Shown: positions 9,383-18,944 of the stretch, in pieces
Position numbering within the stretch: position 1 is the first letter of the stretch
Layout of the letters: the number at the start of each line of letters is the position of its first letter
Source of the DNA: Fulvivirgaceae bacterium JP3-4
GTDB taxonomy: Bacteria > Bacteroidota > Bacteroidia > Cytophagales > Cyclobacteriaceae
Reading direction: 5' to 3'
NCBI GenBank assembly: GCA_029309925.1
Contig: JARKND010000005.1
Coordinates: 62,001 to 126,000, forward strand
Length of the DNA stretch: 64,000 bases
The notes under the pieces: generated by a model
Databases searched by the model: none
Told to the model about the DNA's origin: nothing
What the model saw: the letters and a program-made list of their open reading frames with translations, nothing else
Translations under genes and position numbers: made by a program

Positions 9383-10423
9383 TTATTTTACTTCTGGTTC
9401 CTGCTGGCTGAGGCAGTGAAACGATCCAAGTCCCCAGATAATATCGAGTGAATCGAGTCCAATGACCTTTCGGTCCGGAAAAAATCCCGTAAGAAGCGTG
9501 AGAGCCTTGTCATCATTCTTATCCCTAAAAGTGGGAACGATTACGTACTTATTGCTGATGTAAAAATTTGCGTAGGACGCAGGAAGACGCATATCATCAT
9601 ATATGATGCTTCGCGGCATCGGCAACTCCACGATGTTCATCTGCTTGCCATCCTCAAGACGCAGCTTCTTCAGCAACTTCAGATTCTCCTGAAGCGGCTC
9701 ATAGTTCTCATCTGATTTGTTCTCCTCCACAACGGTAACAACCGTGTTCTCATTCACAAATCTTGTCAGGTCATCAATGTGTCCATCGGTATCGTCACCT
9801 ACTATTCCATCACCCAGCCACAGGATGTTTTCAACTCCGTAGTAATCGTGAAGGAATTGCTCGACCTGCTGCTGATTCAAATGTGGATTCCTGTTTTCAT
9901 TGAGGAGACATGATGTAGTTGTGAGAACAGTACCCTTACCGTTGAATTCAACTGATCCGCCCTCCATGACGATGCCCGGATACACCACCGGAATGTTGTA
10001 ATGCTGCGCGATCAGTGTCGGAATGTTGTCATCCAGATCGAACGGAGGATACTTTCCGCCCCACGCATTGTAGCCCCAATCCACGATCATTTTCTTTTGC
10101 GCTGCTTTCGGATTGATCAGGAATGCCGGCCCGTGATCACGACACCACGCGTCATTGGTAGGATGGATAAAAAATTTCACGTTATTGAGATTGGCACCTG
10201 CCTTTTGCAGATAGCCGAGCGCCTTATTCTTCATTGCGTCATCCGCGACATTGATGTTCACGACCTCACCTTCGGCCACATGCCTGATGAATTGTGCATA
10301 GACCGGGTAAATCGTTTCGATCTTTCCGGGCCACGATGCTTCCTTGTGAGGCCAGCTCAGCCAGGTAGATGTATGAGGAGCAAATTCTGCGGGAAAGTAA
10401 TAACCTAGTTCCTTTGGAGTCAT
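9383..10423 (-). CDS. aguA: Agmatine deiminase
   Basis: A 346-residue enzyme of the Porphyromonas-type peptidylarginine deiminase/agmatine deiminase superfamily. It hydrolyses agmatine to N-carbamoylputrescine and ammonia. Visible catalytic features are the DAWCRDHGP box (about 92-100), MEGGSVEFNGKG (about 153-164), the histidine in DDTDGHIDDLTRF (about 211-223) and the nucleophilic cysteine in GSFHCLSQQEP about ten residues from the C-terminus. The length and the absence of a signal peptide fit cytosolic AguA rather than secreted peptidylarginine deiminase. The gene lies 68 bp downstream of aguB on the same strand, giving both steps from agmatine to putrescine. A TATCTTTG box (10455-10462, minus strand) about 30 bp upstream could be its own -7 element. 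Confidence 0.94.
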   Translation of the reverse strand: MTPKELGYYFPAEFAPHTSTWLSWPHKEASWPGKIETIYPVYAQFIRHVAEGEVVNINVADDAMKNKALGYLQKAGANLNNVKFFIHPTNDAWCRDHGPAFLINPKAAQKKMIVDWGYNAWGGKYPPFDLDDNIPTLIAQHYNIPVVYPGIVMEGGSVEFNGKGTVLTTTSCLLNENRNPHLNQQQVEQFLHDYYGVENILWLGDGIVGDDTDGHIDDLTRFVNENTVVTVVEENKSDENYEPLQENLKLLKKLRLEDGKQMNIVELPMPRSIIYDDMRLPASYANFYISNKYVIVPTFRDKNDDKALTLLTGFFPDRKVIGLDSLDIIWGLGSFHCLSQQEPEVK

Positions 10424-10491
10424 AGTGCAAGGTTGCGAGCTACCAGTCGGCCGCCAAAGATATAAATGTGAGCAGTGACTGGTGAGCGATG

Positions 10492-11373
10492 TTAATCTTC
10501 GTCAATATATCTTTTAGTGATGGGCTGGTAGGAATCAATCCTCCTGTCGCGAAGGAAGGGCCAGTGGGTTCTGTACCGATCGGTCTTGCTGAGGTCGAGT
10601 CCCATCACATGAACTTCTTCCTTGTCGTGCGAAGCCAGGTAAAGCAATCTTCCAAACGGATTCGCTACAAATGAACCGCCCCAGAATTTCATGGCGCCAT
10701 TCTGCTCCAGGCCAACCCGATTGACGCTCACCACGTGAATACCGTTCGCTACTGCATGGCTGCGTTGAATTGTCTGCCACGCATTGTACTGTTCGGAGTT
10801 TGTCTCTTCGTTCTGACTGGTAGCCCAACCGATAGCAGTCGGGTAAAAGAGAATCTCTGCACCCATGAGTGCTGTGATCCTTGCAGCTTCAGGATACCAC
10901 TGATCCCAGCAGATCAACACACCGATCGCAGCAAATTTCGTCTTGAAAACTTTATAGCCAAGGTCACCGGGCGTGAAGTAAAACTTTTCGTAGTAAGCAG
11001 GATCATCCGGGATGTGCATCTTGCGATACTTGCCGAGATAAGAACCATCGGCATCGATTACAGCCGTGGTATTATGATAAATTCCGTTCGTCCTTTTTTC
11101 AAACAGAGAGGCGATCACCACCACACCAAGTTCTCTTGCAACTTTGGAAATGGCATCAGTCGAAGGACCCGGAATGGATTCCGCGAGGTTAAAGTTTTCA
11201 TAGTCTTCAACATCACAGAAATACAACGAGCGGAAAAGCTCCTGAAGGCAAACGATCTGCGCGCCCTTAGCGGCAGCTTCACGGATCTTTTCGATCGCTT
11301 TTTTCAGGTTCTCTTCGGGGTTAGCCGTGCACGACATCTGTACCAGGCCAACGTTTACTGCTTTATTTGACAC
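10492..11373 (-). CDS. aguB: N-carbamoylputrescine amidase
   Basis: A carbon-nitrogen hydrolase of the nitrilase superfamily, converting N-carbamoylputrescine to putrescine, CO2 and ammonia. The Glu-Lys-Cys triad is visible: glutamate in CLQELFRSLYFC, lysine in YRKMHIPDDPAYYEKFYFTP, cysteine in GVLICWDQWYPEAAR. DQWYPEAAR and RSHAVANGIHVVSVNRVG are typical of AguB. The GTG at 11373 gives 293 residues, the usual length, and starts SNKAVNVGLVQMSC. A TTG at 11397 would add eight residues but sits inside a likely -7 promoter element, so I reject it. The gene lies between the gltBD terminator and aguA, so it probably has its own promoter. Confidence 0.94.
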   Translation of the reverse strand: MSNKAVNVGLVQMSCTANPEENLKKAIEKIREAAAKGAQIVCLQELFRSLYFCDVEDYENFNLAESIPGPSTDAISKVARELGVVVIASLFEKRTNGIYHNTTAVIDADGSYLGKYRKMHIPDDPAYYEKFYFTPGDLGYKVFKTKFAAIGVLICWDQWYPEAARITALMGAEILFYPTAIGWATSQNEETNSEQYNAWQTIQRSHAVANGIHVVSVNRVGLEQNGAMKFWGGSFVANPFGRLLYLASHDKEEVHVMGLDLSKTDRYRTHWPFLRDRRIDSYQPITKRYIDED

Positions 11374-11394
11374 GTCTCTATAATATAAGTGCGG

Positions 11395-11402
11395 CAAAAT
11401 TA
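11395..11402 (-). promoter_or_regulatory. Probable -7 element for aguB
   Basis: On the minus strand this reads TAATTTTG, an exact match to the Bacteroidota sigma-ABfr -7 consensus TAnnTTTG. It is 21 bp upstream of the GTG start and downstream of the gltBD terminator. No good -33 TTTG is visible at 19-21 bp, so the call is tentative. Confidence 0.4.
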
Positions 11403-11434
11403 GTTCTTATTGCCGAAAAAATATAGAAATGAAA

Positions 11435-11465
11435 AGTCCCGGCAGGATAAATTCTCACCGGGACT
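11435..11465 (-). terminator. Rho-independent terminator after gltBD
   Basis: AGTCCCGG and CCGGGACT form a perfect 8-bp stem with a 15-nt loop between gltD and aguB. On the minus strand the stem is followed by TTTC and further T-rich sequence. The position just past the gltD stop fits termination of the gltB-gltD message. The loop is long and the T tract short, so some readthrough into aguB is possible. Confidence 0.65.
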
Positions 11466-11489
11466 GAAATAAAGAATATAAACGATTAA

Positions 11490-12959
11490 CTAAGCTTCGG
11501 CTACGTGCACAAAAGACTCGTCCTTTGCTTCAAGCTGCGATTCGCCCATCAACCATGTATCCACTGCGCGTGCTGCCTCGCGGCCCTCGGAGATTGCCCA
11601 AACCACCAGCGACTGACCTCTTCTGATATCGCCAGCGGCAAAAATTCCGTCCTGGTTTGTCATGTAATTCTGCGTGCGGATGTTGCCGCGCTCATCGAGT
11701 TCCACTTGAAGTTCCTCCAGCATGCCGCCTTTTTCAGCACCGGTAAATCCAATGGCAAGAAGCGCAAGCTCGCAAGGAAGAACGCGCTCGGTCCCGGCAA
11801 TCTCTTCAAATCCCATTTTGCCCTGAGCATTTACGCCCCACTTGATGTCAACCACCTTCAAGCCCGTCAGTCGGCCATTGTTATCGCCCAGGAATTCTTT
11901 GGTAAGGATTGCCCATTGTCTGTTCACACCTTCTTCGTGCGATGAGGAAGTCATGAGCACCATCGGCCATAATGGCCATGGGTTGTCTTCATTTCTCTTC
12001 AGCGGAGGTTTTGCAAGCAGCTCGATTTGCGTCACCGACTTCGCTCCCTGGCGATTGGATGTTCCCACGCAGTCAGATCCCGTGTCACCGCCACCGATGA
12101 CAAGAACATTTTTATTAGATGCGAGAATGTCACCCGAGAAAATCCGGTCACCTGCAACGCGCTTGTTTTGCTGCGGTAAAAATTCCATCGCAAAGTGCAC
12201 GCCTTTGAAATTTCTGCCAGGGATTGGAAGATCGCGTGGAGCAGATGCACCTCCTGTGAGCACGACTGCATCAAACTCAGCCTGCAGATGCTTTGCGCTG
12301 ATGTTAACACCTACATGCGCATTCGTTCTGAAAATTATGCCTTCCTGTTCCATCAACCGTATCCTGCGATCGATCACATTTTTTTCCAGCTTGAAGTCAG
12401 GAATTCCATAGCGCAGCAGTCCACCGATCCGATCACTGCGCTCAAACACCGTCACCCAGTGACCCGCCTTGTTCAGCTGGGCTGCAGCAGCTAACCCTGC
12501 AGGACCAGATCCGACTATCGCTACGCGCTTTCCGGTTCTCGTTTTCGGAGGCGATGCTTTGATGTATCCCTTTTCAAACCCGGTTTCAGCAATCGTCTTC
12601 TCGATGTATTCAATAGTTACAGGATTGTTGTTAATGCTAAGCACACAGCTCGCCTCGCAGGGTGCAGGGCAAATCCGTCCTGTGAATTCGGGGAAGTTGT
12701 TAGTGCTGCTCAGAATTTTCACAGCGTCTTCCCAACGGCCCTGGTATACGGCATCGTTGAAGTCAGGAATGTTATTTCCGAGCGGACACCCGTTATGACA
12801 AAACGGAACACCGCAATCCATACAACGCGCAGCATTCTGCTTTACCTTTTCTTTTTCAAGCGGTGTATAGATCTCTTTGTAATCCTTTAATCTTTCTTTC
12901 GCATCTCGCGATTTTGGATTCTCGCGATCGTATTTCATGAAACCATCAACTTGTCCCAT
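11490..12959 (-). CDS. gltD: Glutamate synthase (NADPH) small subunit
   Basis: The 489-residue beta subunit of bacterial glutamate synthase, which passes electrons from NADPH through FAD and iron-sulfur clusters to GltB. The N-terminal Fe-S region contains ARCMDCGVPFCHNGCPLGN and ICPAPCEASCV. A dinucleotide-binding motif VAIVGSGPAGLAAA at about residue 147 binds FAD, and VLVIGGGDTGSDC at about 287 binds NADPH. The C-terminal FAAGDIRRGQSLVVWAISEG is the usual second FAD contact. It lies 34 bp after gltB on the same strand and ends just before a terminator, giving the standard gltB-gltD operon for ammonia assimilation. Confidence 0.96.
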   Translation of the reverse strand: MGQVDGFMKYDRENPKSRDAKERLKDYKEIYTPLEKEKVKQNAARCMDCGVPFCHNGCPLGNNIPDFNDAVYQGRWEDAVKILSSTNNFPEFTGRICPAPCEASCVLSINNNPVTIEYIEKTIAETGFEKGYIKASPPKTRTGKRVAIVGSGPAGLAAAAQLNKAGHWVTVFERSDRIGGLLRYGIPDFKLEKNVIDRRIRLMEQEGIIFRTNAHVGVNISAKHLQAEFDAVVLTGGASAPRDLPIPGRNFKGVHFAMEFLPQQNKRVAGDRIFSGDILASNKNVLVIGGGDTGSDCVGTSNRQGAKSVTQIELLAKPPLKRNEDNPWPLWPMVLMTSSSHEEGVNRQWAILTKEFLGDNNGRLTGLKVVDIKWGVNAQGKMGFEEIAGTERVLPCELALLAIGFTGAEKGGMLEELQVELDERGNIRTQNYMTNQDGIFAAGDIRRGQSLVVWAISEGREAARAVDTWLMGESQLEAKDESFVHVAEA

Positions 12960-12993
12960 TTCAATAATTTTGGTTGGTCGTTTAGTGCGTCTT

Positions 12994-15900
12994 TTATTTT
13001 AGAACTTCCACTGGCGTCCTGACAGTAGCTTTTGCTGCTTTTTGTTTCTGGAGAACCGCCTTGTAATCCTTCGGCATCACCTTGACAAAAAGTTCCTGGG
13101 CAACTTCCCAGTTCTCGAGAATCCACTCGGCCGGATCGCTTCCGGTGTGACGGAAATGATTTTCGATCATGGTACGGACCTCCGATAGATTTTCTTCTGA
13201 CATGGTTTCAAGCTCCACCATGTCTTTGTTGCAAAGCCTCTCAAGGTTGTGTTCCGGATCGAACACATAGGCGATACCACCGCTCATACCCGCAGCAAAG
13301 TTGCGTCCGGTTTTGCCGAGTACAACCACGCGGCCTCCCGTCATGTATTCACAGGCATGATCACCAACACCTTCTACTACAGCATTGACACCTGAATTGC
13401 GAACGCAGAAACGTTCACCGGCCTGTCCACGGATGTAGGCTTCACCTGAAGTAGCGCCATAGAACGCCACGTTACCGATGATGATGTTGTCTTCCGGTTT
13501 GAACGTTGCTTCCTTGTCGGGGTAAACAATCAGTTTTCCGCCTGACAAGCCTTTTCCGAAATAATCGTTTGCCTCGCCTTCCAGTTCGAACGTAACGCCC
13601 GGTGCAACGAAAGCGCCAAAGCTTTGTCCGGCCGAACCTTTGAAGTTGAATTTAATGGTGTCGGTTGGAAGACCTGCGCCTTTGTAACGTTTGGATATTT
13701 CGTTTGACAGCAGCGCTCCGGTTGTGCGATCCGTATTTTTTATAATAAACCTTGCCTGTACACTTTCGCGTTCTTCGAGTGCGGGCTTCGCGGCTTCAAC
13801 GAGTTTCCAGTCAAGTACTTTTTCAAGTTCGAAATCCTGTTCGATCTGCTTGTATACACCAATGTGCTCGCGGGCAGGCTCGCGGTGAAGGATCGGTGAA
13901 AGATCCAGCTTCTTCACTTTCCAGTGATCGATATCCTGGCGAACGCGCAACACGTCAGTGCGGCCCACCATTTCGTTGATGCTTCTGAAGCCAAGCTCTG
14001 CCATCACTTCGCGCAGATCGTTGGCAAGGAAGTAGAAGAAATTCACTACGTGATCAGGATTTCCGGTAAAGAGCTTCCTCAGCTCGGAGTCCTGTGTTGC
14101 AATTCCGACAGGGCACGTATTCAAATGACACTTGCGCATCATAATGCAACCTTCAACCACCAGCGCAGCCGTTGCAACGCCCCATTCTTCCGCGCCAAGC
14201 AACGTGGCGACAGCGATATCGCGACCGGTTCTGATCTGACCATCAGTCTGAAGTACAACACGACTGCGGAGATTATTCTTTACAAGTGTCTGATGAGCCT
14301 CTGCAAGACCGAGTTCCCACGGCAAACCAGCGTGACGCACAGAACTGATCGGAGAAGCTCCTGTTCCACCATCGGCACCGGAAATGAGAATGGCATCAGC
14401 CTTTGCTTTTGCTACACCCGCAGCAACGGTGCCAACTCCAGCCTGCGAAACAAGTTTTACGTTGATGCGCGCCTGGCGATTTGCATTTTTCAAGTCGTAG
14501 ATGAGCTGAGCAAGATCCTCGATCGAGTAGATGTCGTGGTGTGGCGGAGGTGAAATCAACCCGACACCCGGTGTTGAGTGACGGACACGTCCGATCCATT
14601 CATCTACTTTATGTCCGGGAAGCTGACCACCTTCACCAGGTTTTGCTCCCTGCGCCATCTTGATCTGAAGTTCATCGGCATTAGAGAGATAATAACTTGT
14701 CACACCGAAACGCCCGGAGGCTACCTGCTTGATAGCAGAACGCTCCCAGTCGCCATTTTCCTTACGCTCAAAACGAATCGAGTCTTCACCACCTTCACCA
14801 CTATTGCTTTTACCACCTATGCGGTTCATCGCAATCGCAAGCGTGCTATGCGCTTCATGCGAGATCGATCCGAATGACATTGCTCCCGTTGCAAAGCGTT
14901 TTACGATGTCTTCGACAGGTTCAACTTCTTCTACAGGAATGGCCGTGCGTTTCTTAAACTCGAACAGACCACGCAACGTGAGCGTCTCCTTCGTCTGATT
15001 GTTGATCTTCTCCGTGTACTTCTTGTACAAAGAGTAATTATTCATCTTGGTTGACTGCTGCAACAAATGGATCACATCAGGGCTGAAAAGGTGTTTCTCA
15101 CCTCTCCGCTTCCATTGATAAATCCCACCGACAGGCAGACTTGTAGTTTCTTTATCGTAAGCGTTGTGGTGGCGAACGAGAACTTCTTTCGCGAGGTCAT
15201 CGAATGACAGACCTTCAATGCGGCTGATGGTTCCGCGGAAGCATTTATCAATAACTTCACTGGCCAGACCGAGTGCTTCGAAGATCTGTGCAGACTGATA
15301 TGACTGCAGCGTGCTGATACCCATTTTCGACATCACTTTCAGCAAACCGTTTCCGATAGCTTTTTGATAGTTGTGGTAAGCATCGTCATCGCTCATCTCC
15401 TTGCCGAGCAATCCATTCTTGTTCAGGTTGTGGATTGTCTCGAGCGCCATGTATGGGTTGATCGCACTCGCGCCATAACCAATAATGGTTGCGAAGTGGT
15501 GAACTTCCCACACATCGCCTGCCTCAACCAGCAGACCAGCCTGCGTGCGAATTCTTTTTTCAACCAGATAATGATGCACTGCGCCAATCGCCAGCATCGA
15601 GGGGATCGGAGCATATTCAGGACCAATCTTCCGGTCGGAGATCACTATAATTTTCTTACCAGCGCGAACTGCCTTTTCCGCTTCGAGACAAATTCTTGTA
15701 AGGCTTTCTTCGAGTCTGCCCGGCTGGCCATCAGCAGGGAATACTGAACGAAGCACCGCATATTCAAAGCCGTGTGCCGGAAGGTGTTTCAATTTCTCAA
15801 GATCCGAATTCAGCAACACGGGTTGCGAAATGTGGATCTGGTTGGTGTGTTGTGGTGTTTCTTCAAGCACGTTCAGGCTCACACCGATACGTGTAAACAA

Positions 15901-17529
15901 CGACATCACTAAGCGCTCGCGGATCGGATCGATCGGTGGATTACTCACCTGTGCAAAGTGCTGCTTGAAGTAGTTTGAGATATGACGGCTCTCCTTCGAC
16001 AGGACAGCGATTGGTGTATCATCACCCATTGATCCTACTGCCTCGTAAGCAGTTGCTGCCATTGGAGTAAGGATTGTCTTCACATCCTCATCCGTAAAAC
16101 CATAAGCGTTCTGTCGCTGTGTGAGTGTCTTATCGTCATAATTGTCTTCAAACCAGTCCTGTTCAGGCTCGAGGCGAAGTTTCAGACGATTTTGAATGAT
16201 CCAGTTGAAATATGGTTTGCCTTCGTAGACGGAGCGTTTCACTTTCTCATCGTCAAGGACTTTACCCTGATCGAGATCAACGAGCATCATCTTGCCCGGG
16301 GTAATACGTCCTTTTTCAAGGATGTCTTTAGGATCAACAGGCAGTGCACCCGCCTCTGATGCCATCACCATTCTACCGGAACGTGTTACGAAATAGCGCA
16401 GCGGGCGGAGACCATTCCGGTCCAACGTGGCGCCTATGCGCGATCCATCAGTGAACACCAGGGCAGCGGGGCCATCCCAGGGTTCCATCATGGAAGCGTG
16501 GTATTTGTAAAATGCTTTGCGGTGCGGATCCATCAGTTTGTTATCCTGCCATGCTTCCGGCACAAGCATCATCATGACGTGAGGGATGGTTCTGCCTGAA
16601 AGCACCAGCATTTCTACCATCGCATCGAGGTTGGCAGAGTCTGATCCTTCGGCAACTGTGATCGGCAGCAGCATCTTCAGTTCCTCGTCTGTAAAGAGCG
16701 TAGACTTGAAAAGTGCCTCCTTCGATTTCATTTTATTCACGTTACCGCGAATGGTATTGATCTCGCCATTGTGCGCGATGTAACGGAATGGCTGGGCCAG
16801 TTTCCAGTTCGGAAATGTATTGGTAGAGAAGCGAGAGTGAACCAACGCAAGCGCTGTCCGCAATCTCGGATCCTGAAGATCAAAGAAATATTTTCGCAGC
16901 TGTTCGGTGCGCAGCTGACCTTTGTAAATAATTGTTTTTGAAGAGAAGCTGGTGATGTAAAACTCTTTGTTGCTCCCCTTTACGTCCTTTGCAATTTTGT
17001 GTGACGTGAAATTTCTAAGCACGAACAGTTTGCGTTCGAGCACATCCTGCGGCCACTCTTCACCTTTCACCTTCACGAACACCTGTTCAATGATTGGTTC
17101 AACTTCTGCAGCGCCTGGTCCTGGCACACTGTGATCGACAGGCACGCCACGGAAACCAATGAGCTCAAGCCCGAGCGCATTAATGTTTTTCTTTAGTGTC
17201 TCGCGACACGCATTCATCACTTTCTTTTCGCGCGGAAAGAACACCATACCGACTCCGTACTTGCCAGGCGCTGGCAGTTCGTAGCCGAGGCGCGAAGCTT
17301 CTTCCTGAAGAAAATCGTGTGGAAGTTGGATGAGCACTCCGGCTCCGTCTCCGGTCTTGGCGTTGCAGCCCCGGCCTCCGCGATGCTCCATGTTTTCAAG
17401 CATCGAAAGCGCATCACGCAAAACGTTGTTTGATTTCGTCCCATTGATGTTGGCCACGAACCCGATACCGCATGCATCATGTTCAAGCTCTGGCGTATAG
17501 AGACTTTTGGTGGTGGTTGTTTTTTGCAT
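12994..17529 (-). CDS. gltB: Glutamate synthase large subunit
   Basis: The 1511-residue alpha subunit of glutamate synthase; with GltD it makes two glutamates from glutamine and 2-oxoglutarate. Domains in order: class II glutamine amidotransferase with the nucleophile Cys20 (EHDACGIGFVA; the short leader is probably removed), a central domain (about 470-770, QISQPVLLNSDLEKL), the FMN/2-oxoglutarate synthase barrel (about 830-1200, KPGEGGQLPGHKVDEWIG and ISGADGGTGASP), the 3Fe-4S ligands in CIMMRKCHLNTCPVG, and the C-terminal GXGXG beta-helix (about 1250-1480, SGGIAYVFD). Length and domain order are exactly those of the family. A 249-bp AT-rich leader with repeated motifs lies upstream. Confidence 0.97.
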   Translation of the reverse strand: MQKTTTTKSLYTPELEHDACGIGFVANINGTKSNNVLRDALSMLENMEHRGGRGCNAKTGDGAGVLIQLPHDFLQEEASRLGYELPAPGKYGVGMVFFPREKKVMNACRETLKKNINALGLELIGFRGVPVDHSVPGPGAAEVEPIIEQVFVKVKGEEWPQDVLERKLFVLRNFTSHKIAKDVKGSNKEFYITSFSSKTIIYKGQLRTEQLRKYFFDLQDPRLRTALALVHSRFSTNTFPNWKLAQPFRYIAHNGEINTIRGNVNKMKSKEALFKSTLFTDEELKMLLPITVAEGSDSANLDAMVEMLVLSGRTIPHVMMMLVPEAWQDNKLMDPHRKAFYKYHASMMEPWDGPAALVFTDGSRIGATLDRNGLRPLRYFVTRSGRMVMASEAGALPVDPKDILEKGRITPGKMMLVDLDQGKVLDDEKVKRSVYEGKPYFNWIIQNRLKLRLEPEQDWFEDNYDDKTLTQRQNAYGFTDEDVKTILTPMAATAYEAVGSMGDDTPIAVLSKESRHISNYFKQHFAQVSNPPIDPIRERLVMSLFTRIGVSLNVLEETPQHTNQIHISQPVLLNSDLEKLKHLPAHGFEYAVLRSVFPADGQPGRLEESLTRICLEAEKAVRAGKKIIVISDRKIGPEYAPIPSMLAIGAVHHYLVEKRIRTQAGLLVEAGDVWEVHHFATIIGYGASAINPYMALETIHNLNKNGLLGKEMSDDDAYHNYQKAIGNGLLKVMSKMGISTLQSYQSAQIFEALGLASEVIDKCFRGTISRIEGLSFDDLAKEVLVRHHNAYDKETTSLPVGGIYQWKRRGEKHLFSPDVIHLLQQSTKMNNYSLYKKYTEKINNQTKETLTLRGLFEFKKRTAIPVEEVEPVEDIVKRFATGAMSFGSISHEAHSTLAIAMNRIGGKSNSGEGGEDSIRFERKENGDWERSAIKQVASGRFGVTSYYLSNADELQIKMAQGAKPGEGGQLPGHKVDEWIGRVRHSTPGVGLISPPPHHDIYSIEDLAQLIYDLKNANRQARINVKLVSQAGVGTVAAGVAKAKADAILISGADGGTGASPISSVRHAGLPWELGLAEAHQTLVKNNLRSRVVLQTDGQIRTGRDIAVATLLGAEEWGVATAALVVEGCIMMRKCHLNTCPVGIATQDSELRKLFTGNPDHVVNFFYFLANDLREVMAELGFRSINEMVGRTDVLRVRQDIDHWKVKKLDLSPILHREPAREHIGVYKQIEQDFELEKVLDWKLVEAAKPALEERESVQARFIIKNTDRTTGALLSNEISKRYKGAGLPTDTIKFNFKGSAGQSFGAFVAPGVTFELEGEANDYFGKGLSGGKLIVYPDKEATFKPEDNIIIGNVAFYGATSGEAYIRGQAGERFCVRNSGVNAVVEGVGDHACEYMTGGRVVVLGKTGRNFAAGMSGGIAYVFDPEHNLERLCNKDMVELETMSEENLSEVRTMIENHFRHTGSDPAEWILENWEVAQELFVKVMPKDYKAVLQKQKAAKATVRTPVEVLK

Positions 17530-17696
17530 TTTCTGTTACTTCTGGTTGCGGTGAAAAAAATAGGCGTCTTTGTCACCAAACAATTTTTTGAAGTTACCCA
17601 GAAAACGAAAGGAAATTGCGGTAGAATGGGGTTGCGACAGAATTATTTGAATCTTTTCACAAATGATTCAGAATACTTTAAAATTTAAAAAGTGAG

Positions 17697-17750
17697 AACG
17701 TTTGCGCTCCGCAATATTTTGAAAAAATGCAATATTTCCGAAAACGTTTG
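17697..17750. promoter_or_regulatory. Repeated AACGTTTG / GCAATATTT motifs upstream of gltB
   Basis: AACGTTTG occurs at 17697-17704 and 17743-17750, and between them GCAATATTT occurs at 17711-17719 and 17729-17737. Each contains a palindromic core (AACGTT, AATATT), so the block is nearly symmetric on both strands. It lies 168-221 bp upstream of gltB and just past the mnmD stop. It could be an operator region for nitrogen control of gltBD, or part of the mnmD 3' region. No protein assignment is possible. Confidence 0.25.
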
Positions 17751-17778
17751 AAATTTTTTCAAGCCTTCTAATGATCGG

Positions 17779-18459
17779 CTACGAATTTTTCAACGCACGA
17801 ACCATTTCCTTCTTTCCGGGTGGCCCGGCTAAAGTTTCCACCAAAAAACCAAGGTCGCGCAGGTCTCTTTTCAGCTGCCCCTTCGCGCAATACGTCACAA
17901 AAACACCTGGCGATTTCAATCCATAATAAACTTTTTCAAGCAAGGCTTTCTCCCACATTTCCGGCTGTTTTGCTGGCGCGAATGCATCGAAGAAAACAAT
18001 GTCGAAATGATTTCCTTCAATCGGTAGCTGCTGAAGTGTTGTGTTGATTTTCCTGAGGCCGAAGTGCGCGGTGATGTCAATACCGGAATTCCAAAGACTC
18101 GTGTGCAGTTTTTCAAACAGCGTCTGCTCCGTTGCGTTCTCAGAATAGTTAAGCTGTCGCCATATTTTTTCGGCCAGCGGAAAAGCTTCTATCGAAGTGT
18201 ATAAAATTTTCTTTTGATAGGTTTCAGCAAATGAAGCTGTCAGCAATGCATTCAGTCCGGTGCCGAAACCTACTTCAAATATTTTTACTGCCTGCGACTC
18301 AGGATGATGCTGCAGAAAATATTTAAGCCCATGCTGGATAAATACATGCACCGATTCACGCTTAGCTCCGTGAACGGAATGATAGGTTTCATTCAACGCT
18401 GTGTTCAACAATGAATGGGAGCCATCTCCGGTGGTAATGATTTGAATTTCGTCAGGCAT
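17779..18459 (-). CDS. mnmD: tRNA 5-methylaminomethyl-2-thiouridine methyltransferase, MnmD-type
   Basis: A 226-residue SAM-dependent methyltransferase equivalent to the N-terminal half of MnmC, which methylates nm5s2U at the tRNA wobble position. Visible are the opening IITTGDGSHSLLN with NETYHSVHGA, the SAM motif FEVGFGTGLNALLT (about 61-74), and DIVFFDAFAPAKQPEMWE with FVTYCAKGQLKRDL, all typical of the family. The C-terminal FAD oxidase domain of MnmC is absent, the usual stand-alone MnmD form in Bacteroidota. I use the ATG at 18459, which overlaps the ispF stop by 8 nt; an upstream ATG would extend further into ispF. It is the third gene of the M16 peptidase-ispF-mnmD operon. Confidence 0.88.
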   Translation of the reverse strand: MPDEIQIITTGDGSHSLLNTALNETYHSVHGAKRESVHVFIQHGLKYFLQHHPESQAVKIFEVGFGTGLNALLTASFAETYQKKILYTSIEAFPLAEKIWRQLNYSENATEQTLFEKLHTSLWNSGIDITAHFGLRKINTTLQQLPIEGNHFDIVFFDAFAPAKQPEMWEKALLEKVYYGLKSPGVFVTYCAKGQLKRDLRDLGFLVETLAGPPGKKEMVRALKNS

Positions 18460-18934
18460 TTTTTGCAATGAGCGCAACACAATATGCATTCACTCCTTCT
18501 TCCCTTCCCACGTAGCCAAGCTTTTCATTGGTTGTCGCCTTAATCGACACATCGTCTTCTGCGATGTTCATCAAGGGTGCAAGCGCTTTCTTCATGGCAG
18601 GAATATGCGGATTGATCTTTGGTTTCTCAAGCGTGAGTGTGCAGTCGATGTTCTGAATGCTCCAGCCTTTTTCGGAAAGCATGCGTGTAACTTCTTTCAG
18701 AAAGAATTTACTGTCCATTCCTTTCCAGCGGTTATCCGTATTCGCGAAGTGGAAGCCAATGTCGCGCATGTTGGCCGCACCAAGCAACGCATCACAGATC
18801 GCGTGGATCAGCACATCGGCATCTGAATGTCCGACAGCACCTTTCTCCGCCTCCAGTTTTATCCCGCCAAGGTAAAGGTCACGACCAGCTTGCAGAGGGT
18901 GAACATCAAAGCCCATCCCGACACGAATTTTCAT
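18452..18934 (-). CDS. ispF: 2-C-methyl-D-erythritol 2,4-cyclodiphosphate synthase
   Basis: A 160-residue protein of exactly the IspF size. IspF forms MEcPP in the non-mevalonate (MEP) isoprenoid pathway as a zinc-dependent trimer. Metal and substrate motifs are clear: GMGFDVHPL (Asp and His near residue 10), GHSDADVLIHAICDALLGAA (about 36-55), IGFHFANTDNRWKGMDS, and the C-terminal SIKATTNEKLGYVGREEGV. The start follows the M16 peptidase stop by 10 bp and the stop overlaps mnmD by 8 nt, so all three are co-transcribed. No other MEP gene is in the window. Confidence 0.97.
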   Translation of the reverse strand: MKIRVGMGFDVHPLQAGRDLYLGGIKLEAEKGAVGHSDADVLIHAICDALLGAANMRDIGFHFANTDNRWKGMDSKFFLKEVTRMLSEKGWSIQNIDCTLTLEKPKINPHIPAMKKALAPLMNIAEDDVSIKATTNEKLGYVGREEGVNAYCVALIAKNA

Positions 18935-18944
18935 TTGGATCCTT

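Noticed and set aside
13924-14553. A 209-codon open frame on the plus strand inside gltB
   Set aside because: gltB is complete and strongly conserved on the other strand; the antisense frame has no recognisable domains or start context.
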